Shown here piece after piece: positions 19,441 to 29,881 of a DNA stretch of 37,586 nucleotides. Origin of the DNA: Chara braunii (Eukaryota > Streptophyta > Charophyceae > Charales > Characeae). Numbering within the stretch: the first letter of the stretch is position 1; each line of letters opens with the position of its first letter. The stretch lies in contig BFEA01000039.1 in assembly GCA_003427395.1 (NCBI GenBank), forward strand, positions 1,586,399 to 1,623,984. Reading direction: 5' to 3'. The position numbers were made by a program, and so were the translations under genes. The notes under the pieces are model-generated. The model had not been told where the DNA came from. It made no database searches and worked only from the letters and a program-made list of their open reading frames with translations.

Positions 19441-19687
19441 GACCAGTACACTTCCCAGCCATTTTTTCGGAGTCGCGGTGTGCGTGCTGCCTCGTCTCTC
19501 GGGAAATATCGGGGCGTTGTTTTGCGACACATCCGTCCAGGCAAAACAGGCAGGTCACATGCAAGGCCTGTTTTGCCCATTAGGCCTGGATGGATGTCCA
19601 GCGAAAAGGTGCCCTGGTATTTCTCACCCAACGAGGCAGGCTGCACGCAGCAACTTAAAGAAAAAATGGCTAGGAAACATACTGGTC
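19441..19687. repeat. Inverted-repeat (foldback/MITE-like) element, 247 bp
   Basis: The left arm (19441-19551) starts GACCAGTA and contains AGCCATTTTTTC and GTGCTGCCTCGT. The right arm (19566-19687) is its imperfect reverse complement and ends TACTGGTC. The innermost 12 bases of the arms, GGCAAAACAGGC and GCCTGTTTTGCC, pair perfectly around a 14-base loop. No transposase is encoded. The open frames on both strands look alike because the arms mirror each other. Confidence 0.72.
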
Positions 19688-19744
19688 TGATCAATTCAAA
19701 TTATCCTGATGATCGACATGCTCGGTTTAGATTTCAAACCTCGT

Positions 19745-20110
19745 ATTGGAATTCCTATAAAAGCTTCCAAAAAAAACTTCTGATTCTCGAATTTTTTTCC
19801 TATAAAAGCTTTTTAAAATATTCTCGAAATAATTTCCTATAAAAGCTTCTAAAAAACTTCTGATTCTACAACTCGAAATATTTTCCGAATAAAAGCTTCA
19901 AAAAACTTCTGCTTCTCGAAATATTTTCCTACAAAAGCTTCTAAAAATATTTTCGAAATAATTTCATATAAAAGCTTCTAAGAAATTTCTGAAAAGGTTC
20001 TTCAAATAAATTCCTATAGAAGTTCTATAAACAAAATATTTTTCTATAAAAGCTTCTAAGAAATTTCTGAAAAGATTCTTCAAATAAATTCCTATGGAAG
20101 TTCTATAAAC
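19745..20110. repeat. AT-rich minisatellite with TATAAAAGCTT cores
   Basis: Degenerate tandem units of about 40-50 bp are built on TTCCTATAAAAGCTTCTAAAAAACTTCTGATTCTCGAAATA. The AAAAGCTT core occurs seven times, and two further cores read GAAGTTCT. The last two units share a longer block (AAGCTTCTAAGAAATTTCTGAAAAG). It is non-coding. Confidence 0.88.
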
Positions 20111-20111
20111 T

Positions 20112-20680
20112 CAGATAATTTTGATTTTGATCAAGGAAGGAGGGGGGGAATTAAAAAGGGGAGGAGGGGAGGAGGAAAGGTGGCCTTCAATCAGAGGATG
20201 GATGTCGGGGAAGGTGAGTTGGTCAGGAGGACGAGGCTGGGATGACATGGGCCGGTGCTGGAGCTTGGCTCTGTGACCCAGGGGGTAGCTTGAGGCCCAT
20301 GGAATTATGCCGAGGGTGGAAGGCATAACCACATCGTCCAACACAAGCGGCGCCGGGGTTCTGACCCTGTAACCTGTGTAGGGGTTTGTCGCTATGGGAA
20401 TTGCCGAGGGAGGAAGGCACTTCCTATCCGACAGAACTAGGTTGGTCGGTACTGGGGAAGGTTGCGGTGCCCTGTTACCCATGCAGAAGGGGGTATGAGA
20501 CCAAGTGTGCTCTGGCTCGAGGACCGAAAGTCGAGACCGACGGCTCCTTTGTTGAGGGGGGGACTTTAGGATGGTTGGTATTTAGTTTTGACCCCTTTTT
20601 TTTTTCTTTTTACAGATGGTTGTTCGGGGGTCTTAAGAATGTTTTTGGGCTCTCGGGATCCCTAACAACTTTTCTCAGGT
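20112..20680. other. Purine-rich and repeat-related non-coding stretch
   Basis: It starts with a G/A-rich run (20135-20180). Parts at 20250-20520 share short blocks with the 460-bp tandem units that follow, such as CGGTGCTGG, CCCTGTAACCTGTG and GGGGTATGAGACC. No gene is seen. Confidence 0.45.
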
Positions 20681-20681
20681 G

Positions 20682-21475
20682 GTTTTTGATGCTGTTATAC
20701 TCAGGGACCTGTGGCTGCTCGATGTCAGAACGATGCTGGCTGGAGCTGGGGTGTTACCCTGTGACCTGTGATGCAGGAGCATGAGGCCTGGTAGAGAGAT
20801 CTGGGGATGCTTAGGGGTGGGCATCCTACGGAACAGCTAAGGGTTGCTGCTGGGACGACGCTGGTCGGAGCTGGGGTGAGTTGTGTCACCATGTAACCTA
20901 GCAGGATGTGGGGTGTGAGACCTCGAAGAGCTCGGCAGGGAGTAGGACAGGGTTGAAAGGCCTCAGAAGGAGCGTTAGGGATTCCAAGGGTTTCTTAGCA
21001 TTTCTAGGACCCGCCAGGCCTTTTTTATGTTTTCAAATTACGAATATTTACGTAGTTAAATCCAATTCTCAAAAAAAGGGGGTAGTCTGTTCTGTCCTTA
21101 AAAAGTCTTCTGGATCCTGGGGTTTCCTGGCAATCTCTTCTAGGTAGTTTCAAGGCTGTAATACTCGGTGACCTAAGGCTGTTCGACGCCAGAACGACGC
21201 TGGCCGGTGCTGGGGTGTTGCCCTGTAACCTGTTGATGCAGGGGCATGAGGCCTGGTAGAGAGATCTGGGGGTGCTTTGGGGAGGCATCCCACGGGACAA
21301 CCAAGGGTTGCTGCTGAGACGACGCTGGCCGGAGTTGGGGTGAGTTGTGTTGCCCTGTAACCCAGCAGGATGGGGGGTGTGAGGCCTGGAAGCTCGGCAG
21401 GGAATACGACAATGTTGGAGATCCTTGGAAGGATCTGTTAGGGATTTTGCGGGTTTGGGGGCTTTTTTAGGACTT
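20682..21475. repeat. 460-bp tandem duplication with internal sub-repeats
   Basis: The unit at 20682-21005 recurs at 21140-21475. Long shared blocks include GCATGAGGCCTGGTAGAGAG, ATCTGGGG-TGCTT, AAGGGTTGCTGCTG and GTTAGGGATT. Each unit contains two copies of a GACGACGCTGG(C/T)CGGAG-TGGGGTG plus CCTGTAACC block. The minus-strand open frame across the region (21921-21025) is periodic for this reason and includes the poly-A tract as a phenylalanine run; it is not a gene. Confidence 0.82.
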
Positions 21476-21732
21476 TTGCAGTGTATTCCCGTACCTTTTC
21501 TGAGTAACGGGAAGGTAAGGGATCGAGAGAGAAAGGTATCATGCATCCTGCTAGTGAAGGGGCTAGCTGGTAGGACAGAAATAGGGCATAGCAGCAGTAG
21601 AGATGGTGGCTTTGCTGCAGTAAGTCTTGCCGGAGTGGGGTGAGAAGGACTGTTGGTGGATTCCTGAGTCTTCTTCTGGTTTTTGTTTATCTTTGAATGT
21701 TCCTTACAAAAAAGCTCTGAAGTAGCCTTAGT

Positions 21733-21754
21733 AAAAAAAAAAAAAAAAAAAAAA
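21733..21754. repeat. Poly-A tract, about 22 bases
   Basis: An uninterrupted A run follows a short unique stretch. It could be the tail of a plus-strand retroposed copy whose body includes the upstream tandem units. No matching target duplication was recognised. Confidence 0.6.
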
Positions 21755-22080
21755 AGGGATGCCACGCGCCCGTCTGCGATTAGGAGACGTTTTTCTAAGG
21801 TTTCCATCTTTCCATTGGTTCTGCAATTTGGGCAAAGGACGGTAAGGCCGGTTGTGCGGCCTCTGATCCAAGGCGGACAAAGCGGATGCAGGCCAGATGT
21901 CAGGTTGGCAGACTCTGACAAGGAGATTGCTTACTGCGGTTCCGAGGATAAGCGCCCTCCGGCAGGACAAGTGATTGTTGTTCCTTCCTTGTTGACCCCG
22001 GTACCACAAGCAGCATGCACCGGAGCAGGAATCGATGGTTCAGGACCTCCAGCCATTGCGGCTATTGTTTCCCAAAGATA
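21755..22080. other. No gene seen
   Basis: This is mixed-composition sequence without family features. A short plus-strand frame (to 22081) has no recognisable domain. Confidence 0.4.
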
Positions 22081-22089
22081 GTTCTGTAC

Positions 22090-22255
22090 AGGTAAAGGCA
22101 GGACCAGAGTCCTTGGAGTACCAGCAGTAGCAGCTACCGGCCCCTAGTAGTAGTACCCTGGTACGGTCCAAGGCTGGACTGGTGTGCTTGGAGTACCAGC
22201 CACTGCAGCTTCACGCCACAATTGTAGTTTGGTACGGGCCCAGGCGGGACAGCTG
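22090..22255. repeat. Short tandem repeat, about 85-bp unit, two copies
   Basis: CTTGGAGTACCAGC occurs at about 22111 and 22187. It is followed in both by AG(T/C)-GCAGCT and later by a GTAGTAGTACC/TTGTAGTTTGGTAC block, and preceded by AAGGC-GGAC. The units are diverged. Confidence 0.6.
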
Positions 22256-22677
22256 CATCTCGCTTATGCAAGACAGCCAATAACATTCCAGGACGCGTGA
22301 AATTCCGTTCTCCATGAGGTAGTTACACCCTGCCCAGCCTACTATCTTCACCCAAGTAAAATGCCCGGTCATTCTTGTTGCATCTGGTCTGCAAGCTGCC
22401 CCAAATATACCTATAATGCCCCGGGTTCTCTATACGGATGAAGATGGTAGGTGTACCTGACAATCTCACAATCACACTGGCCTATCTCAGGCGGTTGGGA
22501 ATTTTGCTACTTAATGTTCAGTCATGGTGCGAGTTTCGGTGTATACTCGCACTACAGTGTAGAAGGACTTCAAGTTGATCTACCGGTAGCTGCCGATCTG
22601 CAATTTTGAGTGCGTAGTGTGACTTGCCCTCAGTCAGAGACAATCAGGGCATACTCTTACAATTGCCAACTGAAGTA
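22256..22677. other. No gene seen
   Basis: This is unique-looking, AT/GC-balanced sequence with no convincing open frame or repeat. Confidence 0.4.
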
Positions 22678-22842
22678 GAGTCACAAAAACGAGTAATAAT
22701 TGCACTATGGGGCGTGATACAGTTTGCAATTGCACTTAGGGCACGGCACCTGGCCAGAAAGATGGGTTGTATACCTTGCCCGAACTACAATTGCAAACTG
22801 TATATTGGCCCATACTGCAATTATAACTCATTTTTGTGACTC
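22678..22842. repeat. 165-bp inverted-repeat hairpin
   Basis: Two 69-base arms (22678-22746 and 22774-22842) are near-perfect reverse complements around a 27-base loop. The outer ends are GAGTCACAAAAA and TTTTTGTGACTC. Inner blocks such as ATACAGTTTGCAATTG and CAATTGCAAACTGTAT pair exactly. Weaker pairing extends about 10 bases further out. It could be a MITE or a small-RNA-producing hairpin. No protein is encoded. Confidence 0.85.
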
Positions 22843-22845
22843 CCT

Positions 22846-23060
22846 TGTAGTTTCCCCAAAAAAGGAAAAAGAAAGCCCTGATGATCTTGAATCACCTCTC
22901 TCCATTTTGTGGTTGATGTTTTTGGAAATTTGGAAGTCTTGTTAAACCACCAATACTCCCTCGAGTTGTGCTCGTTAGCGCACTACGATTTCCGGAAACG
23001 TACGGGCTACTACAGGAGTGCCCAAATTCATCCGACTAGAAACGTTTCTACTCTTTTTTT
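22846..23060. other. No gene seen
   Basis: There are A-rich and T-rich runs at both ends of this interval. No coding or RNA features were recognised. Confidence 0.35.
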
Positions 23061-23065
23061 TTTCC

Positions 23066-23160
23066 GTGGCCGATAGCTGGGCCAAGTACTGGTGGTTTAA
23101 GACCCTATCTGTTGAACACGTAGTCAATCGAAGGGGTTGGCAATGGTTTGAACCCAGAAA
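23066..23160 (+). repeat. Possible second tRNA-like (Ser/Leu-type) relic
   Basis: TGGCCGATAGCTGGGCCAAGT followed by GGTTTAAGAC resembles the D-arm of Ser/Leu tRNAs. GGTTTGAACCC at 23145-23155 resembles a B box. The arms do not fold well, and the resemblance is short, so this is tentative. A short poly-T run lies just upstream. Confidence 0.25.
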
Positions 23161-25429
23161 AATCAGGAGCCATCTGCTCCCTTCCTCGGCTCACGGTGCG
23201 CTTGGCTTATGCTCTGTTGCTGCTAGTGTGCGACGGAGGCTTGCCTTAAGTTTCTGTCAGCTCTGCTTCATGGGTTATGTGACTGAAGACCTGCAGCATT
23301 TGTGTGGCACATGTCCACTGGCTGTGTGACGCCCCAACCTCACGCCCCGCGCGACTTCCTGATCGGAGTGGGATGGGGGCCCGAAAGTGCGAAAAAGGGG
23401 TGTGGCAAGGATTTTAGGGTAGTGGGGGTGGCGTTCCAGGTCAGAACTGAAATCTCTTGTGGCAAGCCTCAGGGGCAGTTATGCAAGATAGCAAGCGCGA
23501 ACCGTGTCCGACTTTTATGCCTTGCGGGATGTCATCGCCACCCCTGTGAGTTTTGTTGTTGAGGCCGGACTTGGATTTGGTGAACCGGCGGAACGCTATG
23601 TGTGTCGCGTTGCCTAACCAATCGCCAGCGTCGCTCGTGACAAGCCTCCGAGTCGGACAAAGCGGGCCTCAGGCGCAGGCTGTGTGCTCGCTGTTCGGCA
23701 TCAGTCCAGGTTCGTTGAACGAACCCCACGGCTCGGTAATCGCTGTCCTGTTGGCACTTGGAGCACGGGGTTCGAGGCCAGTAGGGGGCGAGTGCGTGCC
23801 ACGGGGCCGCCGTCAGGCAGTGAAAAGGCAACACGAGGCGGTAGGGAGCGAAGTCTGTCTCAATGATGACGACACCGGGTTCGGCGATGGCGTGGCTTAC
23901 GTGTGAGCTGGGGAACTGGGAGGGAAAGGGATCGCGCTTAAGGCCCGTTCGATGTCCCACTCACAGACACATTTGTTTCCCGTCCGAAAGGGGAATTTTT
24001 TAGGGTTGGAGCGGGGTTGTGCGAGAAGACAGGCGTTTTCCACTCCCAGTATTCTCGGAACCGGCGGTGTCTCAGGCTCTCCCAATCCGTGACGTGGAAG
24101 GGAGTCCCATTATCCATGCTACCGGAATTTTGCGAGTTTAGACATGGACTCGAGCGCGGGTCTTGTAGACGTGCGTGTAGGCGATGTCCGTTTTGATCGA
24201 GCCTGCACGTATGCGCACGAGACCCTGTTTGCGATCAGTTGGATCGGATCGACTGGCTATCCCTTTGGTCGGGAGATCGTCTGATCCATCGTTATGCTAG
24301 CCCGTGCGCACGTCAAGAGACAGACATTAGGAAGGCAATCTGTGGGCAATCACACATTGAATCAGCCATCCCACCAGAGCATACATCAGCCGGGACCACC
24401 GAGTGTTCATTAGATTCCCATTTCTGTCCAAAAGGGAACGGGAAACTGACATGCATACTCAGGTATCTATCGTACTCATGCATCAATCAAACTCGAGGGC
24501 CGTGCAAAACTCCGGAATAGCATAAGCGAGAGATGGACAAGGATTTGCGCATCAAGCCATGTCACCGAGGAAGCCTACATCATCATAACCCAAACTCACC
24601 GGGGTTACGCGCAGACAATCGTCGTGCCCGATCTCACCATACAGCAATGAAACAGGAGTGAGGGGGGAAATCAAACCAATCACAAGAAAAGACACGAACG
24701 AGGGGTAGTCATGAGCAAAAGAGGACCGACGCCACTTATCAAAACTACATAAGTGAGAAAAAGAAGGACACCATCCCACACACAAGATCCGAAGGTTGGC
24801 AATTCCGTGATATGCATGAGGGGCGCATCCAACCCGAGCGCAGAATGGGGACTAGAAGGCAACGAAATTTGAGTTAAACTAGTCGTCCAAAGATTGCGCG
24901 AGGAGGGGTGAGGGAAGAGCGTGAGTTCATTCCACACACACCATAAGCAAAAAATCCAAAATGATTCGCAAGAAGATCGAAACGGCCGTAACAAAATCAC
25001 CGGTTGAAATCAAAATTTATACAGAGGGTTTGAGAGAGGCATCATCCCACACACACATCTCTCTTTCTGTCCACGCTACATCACCTCCGATGAGGGCAGT
25101 TCGTTGCCTCGCACCAACACCGAGTCGTCACCCCGCTTAGTCGGAGTACACAAGCCAAGTTCGCCCGTGCGTCACAGTCCGCCGTGGCCCGCACGTCAAC
25201 CCCGCCTACACGGCACCAGCTCGTTGGGTCGCCCGACTCACTTCTGCTCATCTTCTCACTTACTTGTTAGCCGATCCTCACTGGCCGCGCTAACTTCCAA
25301 ATTCTGAGAGAGCAAACTAATCGCGCTTGCGAAATTTATAGCGTGCATGCTTGCGCGATGAACCCGGGATTATGCCTAAGTGAGGGGAAGGGGAAGAGAA
25401 GGAAGTGCCTACGCCTGCATGGCCAAGCC
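23161..25429. other. Long stretch with no gene recognised
   Basis: Several open frames of 60-140 codons occur on both strands (for example 23960-23532 minus and 23553-23906 plus), but they mirror each other on opposite strands and have no domain features. A CATCCCACACACA-like phrase recurs at about 24769 and 25041. GC content drops and rises without a clear boundary. Confidence 0.4.
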
Positions 25430-26075
25430 GCGGCGTGGGGGACGCAGCCACACTCCATCGATCCGGTCATGCAGTCGCTCAGGCCAATTAGAGTGGAGGG
25501 CGAGGTATGCACGACAAAGGGGAAGAAGGCGGGGAAACACGATAGAATCAAGAAGGAGGAATACAGTTACAATCGCGCCCGCCAAAAATTACAGTTACAT
25601 GCAGTATTAAGGGCAGGATACAGTCAGAGCCCGGTTCCCACTGCAGTGAAAGGTGCATGAGCAAGAAGCGAGGCGCAACAAGATTTCATAGCACCTAAAT
25701 TCCTAGTCTAAATCCTATTTGCAAAAACAAATTCTGAAAAGCTTTAAAAAAAAACAATTTAAAAAGCCCGTCATCCGTTGTAAATTTAAAAACGACATTC
25801 CCGCGCGCTAATCGCGCCAAAATTCCCATCTCCCACAGCAGAACAAGAAAGAAGTTATGGCAACCGTTATTTATCGCGCTCACTAAGGCGTGGTCACTCA
25901 ATCGTCGTCGCAGGACTTTCCCGGCCCTGGTCCCGAAAGCAAAAAAGAAAGAAGCGAGGGTATCCATGCAACTTGTCCGGCCAACCCCTATCTTCCACCT
26001 GACCAACCAGTTGCCAACCCCCAAAGCCGCTTCGCGCAGAAAGTTGTGCGATTGTAGAAAATAGTTCGTCATAGC
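25430..26075. repeat. Dispersed repeat, copy B
   Basis: This is the partner of 17450-18140 in the same orientation, with the same ordered anchors. Substitutions and indels make it visibly older or faster-changing than the LTR pair. Sequence left of 25430 has no counterpart beside copy A because copy A is cut by the Ty3 LTR. Confidence 0.72.
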
Positions 26076-27299
26076 TGCGGTGCGGCCGTGACCTTTTCCA
26101 TGAGAAGTGCATCCTCAACGTTAGAACAATGTGCGAGAGGAGATGGGAGTCACTGTGCACCCTCATGAAGACCTGTAGTAGCATGTTCATACCTAGGGAC
26201 CACAAGGCTGAGGAGACTGGAGGAGCGCTTGACGCACGCGCGCGACACAGAGGCACTTGTATTGACCACATCACAGGCTGACGTGGACATAGTACAAACA
26301 CGTGGAATTAAGGCGTTGGGGATGTCGCATATCCATGTGGCCCGTAAAATGCTCACCATAGTCGTCGCTAAAAAAATAATGCGACTTTGACTCTTGTGGT
26401 GTTGATGTCAATACTGGTGGTGAGAAACGAAGAATACCCTTGTGGGAGCGAAGTGTGGGCGGACTTGCGCACATCATTGCGTTTGGTGGACTTCATAGTA
26501 ATATTGAGACAATTCAAGAGAGAACGGCGACATCTAAAGTAAGGACGACGCGACTTTCACTCCAATACTAGGGTGGATGGTGGCATGGTCTGGTCAACTC
26601 AGGCAATGGAGAAGTGAGTCTAGCAGGAAGATGGCGAATAGCTAATCTTTCATATATCGGGAAGTATGGAAAGATGAGTGGAAAGTGGTAGGACATGTGG
26701 TACAAAAATGTTTGTCATATCCCCTTTCTTCACCAACCAGCGCATCCTTCTTCAGAATGGAATAGGCACATTTTCACCTAATGAGAAAGGAAGGCACTAG
26801 AGTTATTCTCGAATTCGCCTGCTCGAAATGTGTAGGAAGTTTGCCACGTCGGCAAGGGCAGGAAACAGTTAATTGGAGGGGCCTTTTGGAATGTCAAGTA
26901 GAAAGGAGAAGACGGGGTAAGGCGAGGTGGGGTATTCGAGGTTGCTGATTCCGGGAGAGAAAGATACGACCACATCAGCTTGGTGGAACAAGTGTCTGTA
27001 AGTCTCTTCTTCTTCTCATCAGCTTCCATTCACCCTATATCCTTCCCTTTTTCTTTTTATTCTTCCATGTGCATCCGTGGGCTTTGTTTCTTGAATAGGC
27101 ATGGATATGCCTAAGTCACGATTGTGAACATGTTTTGTTGGGAAATTCCTAAAATTAGCATATGTATAAATATTAAATATCAAATTAGGAACTAATCTCG
27201 AACAAACTCTGAACGATAATAAGGCAAAACAATTCATTCTTATCGTGAAGAATCCAAGGTCCTAATCAGTTTTTCACCCCTCAGTGCCCACGTGGCAAC
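26076..27299. other. No gene seen
   Basis: This is unremarkable mixed sequence. Open frames are short, overlap on both strands, and show no domain or signal features. Confidence 0.4.
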
Positions 27300-28060
27300 A
27301 TTTAACATTCTTCCTTTATTTTTTCTCCTTCTTCTTAATCAGGCTCTTTTCTCCTCTTGCTCTCGTTGTCCCTCTGGTCGTTTCCTATTGAGTACTCATG
27401 CTTCTCTCTCCTTGGGGCTTCCTCTCTCTTTGTCCTCATAGTGTTCTCCTACCCCTCGCCCTTCCTCATTTCCCTCTTCCTTTTGTTTCCCTTTCCATCC
27501 TATAGTACCTATTTTGTGCCTCTGGCTCTCCTTTCTCTTCTCTCTTCCCCCCTCTCCTCCCTTCCTTCTGCTATGAAATATTTCGTTTCAACCCGCTTTT
27601 TTGTTTCCTCAGTGTAACCGGTCACGCCTCCCGCCCCAGTCATTATAGTACATTATAGTAGATTATAGTACATTATTCCTCCCCCGTATCCTTTGCCCTC
27701 CCTTGCTCCCCTTTTCTTCTCGGTTCCCTCTCCTTCAAATAAAGCAGGTTTTGTCCCTCCCTCCCTGTCTCTCATTCCCTTCTCTCCTCCCTTCCCTCCC
27801 CTTTCCTCCTCTTTCCTCCTCTTTCCTCCCTTTTCCCCGCAAACCTTCCCCACCTCCTGCTGCTACGTGCCAGTGTGTTTTCACTCGCTCTATTATTGCC
27901 TCAGCGTGACCAGTCACTTCTACCTCCCCCATACATTACATTCCTCCTCTCCTGTATTTACTCTTGGCTCAGGTCCCCTTGATTTCTGTCACCTCCACTG
28001 CCTCTATACATTACATCGATCCTCCCCAGTTTTTCTTCTCGACTCAATCTCATTGTTTGT
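27300..28060 (+). repeat. CT-rich tandem units, possible LINE 5' region
   Basis: The plus strand is strongly pyrimidine-rich. A block CCTCAG(T/C)GT(A/G)ACC(G/A)GTCAC plus CATTA(C/T)A and TCCTCC occurs at about 27607 and again at about 27899, roughly 290 bp apart, with a weaker third copy near 27988. L1-type elements often carry repeated monomers in the 5' untranslated region, and this lies upstream of the LINE; the link is inference. The pyrimidine-rich open frames are compositional. Confidence 0.5.
27641..27677. repeat. 10-bp tandem repeat CATTATAGTA
   Basis: Three full units (the third with G for the first C) and a partial fourth are seen. Confidence 0.9.
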
Positions 28061-28141
28061 TGTCTCCCGGTCTTATCTGCAATCTACTAGTAGCTGATTC
28101 AAACGAGGGGGGAGAACCAATTATCGGTCGAGATAAAATCA

Positions 28142-28406
28142 ACATGAATATGGCTACGTTATCATCTTTGTCTTCCAAAAGAGTGGGAGGGAATAATTCC
28201 CTCTTATTCTATCAAGGCGCAATGCGCCACGTAGCCATGAGGCAATTGGGGTCATCACCGTACAGCAAGCCGTTGCCCTCATCAACCTCATCAACCCATT
28301 CACAGGCCCTGATGAAAACATCCCCAAGATCAGACAAGACGGCGAATCCCAATCCGATCACACAGATTCTACTACGGTCAACCCTATGGACACGTACAAT
28401 GTATAG
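28142..28406 (+). other. Possible coding relic upstream of the LINE ORF1
   Basis: From 28197 to a TAG at 28404-28406 one frame without an ATG reads a protein-like stretch containing VQQAVALINLINPF and GPDENIPKIRQDGESQ. An overlapping frame from the ATG at 28144 looks protein-like only in its first part, so a frameshift near 28230 could join them. No family is recognised. It may be an upstream exon-like piece, part of an earlier ORF of the LINE, or chance. Confidence 0.25.
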
Positions 28407-28794
28407 AGTGCACTTCTTACTAACATATTATGAAAAAAAGCAAAAAAATAATAATAAAAAACACGTAAAACAACACCTCAAAAGTGCATTTTAGGCAATT
28501 TTGCCAAAAAAAATATCATCGAAATTTCAGGATTTTCAGGATGATCAACAACACAAATTCTACTAATCCTAATGACACCAAATTTGACACACAGCAAGCT
28601 TGACCAAAAACAAAAACAGGCAAAAAAAAAAATCCAAAAAAACACAAAATTTGACCTGGAAACCCTAATTTCAGGATCATGCATGGTCACTCAGGGCCGA
28701 AAAGTGGGGGTCTCTGTTAACCGCTTGTGCGTACACAGAGGAACACAGGTCTAAGGAAGCGACACAAGAAAGGGAGAATATACAGAACCATTCC
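28407..28794. other. AT-rich stretch before LINE ORF1
   Basis: There are several poly-A runs (28434-28460, 28507, 28621-28645). TTTCAGGAT occurs three times (28526, 28535, 28670). No gene is seen. It could be the 5' untranslated region of the LINE. Confidence 0.4.
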
Positions 28795-29833
28795 ATGCAG
28801 ACTGAGTTGTCAACTTCACAATCCCATGGAAAAGAAAAATCTTCAGCAGTAGGGTTGATGGAGAAGAGAGAGAGTGAGGATCAGGAAATGCTCACAGAAG
28901 AGGAAAGAGCAGAACAAGGAAGTCTAAAAAAGAATCAATATTCATTGAAAGGAAAAGAAAGGATTGAAGCAGAAGAAACTAGCAACACGAAAGGAGCACC
29001 CTCCACGTCCTCCTCGTCTCCCTCTTGGGCACAGAGACTCAGACAAACCATGAATGAAAAAACTATCAATGTTTCGAGACCGGCGATCGGCCCACCAGGC
29101 ACACCGGCGGAGGATTTGAAAATTCCCTTCAGGAATCTCTCCTCGGCAAGGGCATATTTCTTGACTCTCTTCCTCATCTCTTTTGAACAGAAAGTGGTAG
29201 AACAGGGGGGGAGAAAGACTCTCATGAAATCCTATCCAGTAGAAAAGTTGACACAAAGGGACGAAATTTACACAAGACATGCTAACAACTGGATTTTCTA
29301 TGGTCACTCAGCTCACAGGTTCACCAATGATAAGGTCAAATGGATCTGTAAGAGATTACTAACTTTAAAAGGGAGTGAGGAGACAGTCTCAGAGTTTTTT
29401 CTCATACAGCCGGTGTCATAAACACTATTCACGGTTCTCTGTTTATTTGAGGAAGATAAAAAACAAATTGATGGGTGGAGGAAACTTTCCTGGGAAACCG
29501 TGCACGATAGCTCTCAGATACGAATTTACCCGTGGTTCCCCAAAAAAACAACACCGGAAGAGAGGAGAGAGAAACTGATGAGAGACCACTACTGGGTGGA
29601 GTTCCGTCACATCCCGATAGAGGTTCAAGCGGCATTCGTGCACGACTTTGGGCAGCTTCAGGATTGTTGATTCTGTCGACCCTTTGCCCACACATGTGGC
29701 AAAGCGAGATGATTACTCAATGATGGCCATAGATTTGCAGAAAGATCAACCGTTCTCTTTGGATGACATTGTCCCCTACAAAATGCGGGGAAGAATATAT
29801 CAGATTCACACAGCACATAAATTTTATCCGTGG

Positions 29834-29881
29834 TGTTTCAAATGCAGAGCACATGGACACCTTAGCACAGAATTTGCATGT
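29834..29881 (+). other. Zinc-knuckle motif in LINE ORF1
   Basis: CFKCRAHGHLSTEFAC fits CX2CX4HX6C. The spacing before the last Cys is two longer than the classical CX2CX4HX4C, as in some plant LINE ORF1 knuckles. Confidence 0.8.

Noticed and set aside
21025-21921. 298-codon minus-strand frame
   Set aside because: It spans tandem repeats and a poly-A tract read as phenylalanine; no domain is present.
23532-23960. Overlapping 142- and 117-codon frames on opposite strands
   Set aside because: They mirror each other in GC-rich sequence with no family features or coding bias I can see.
27357-28097. Secreted or membrane proteins suggested by hydrophobic Leu/Phe/Ser/Pro frames
   Set aside because: The composition follows from CT-rich repeats, and the frames shift between repeat units.
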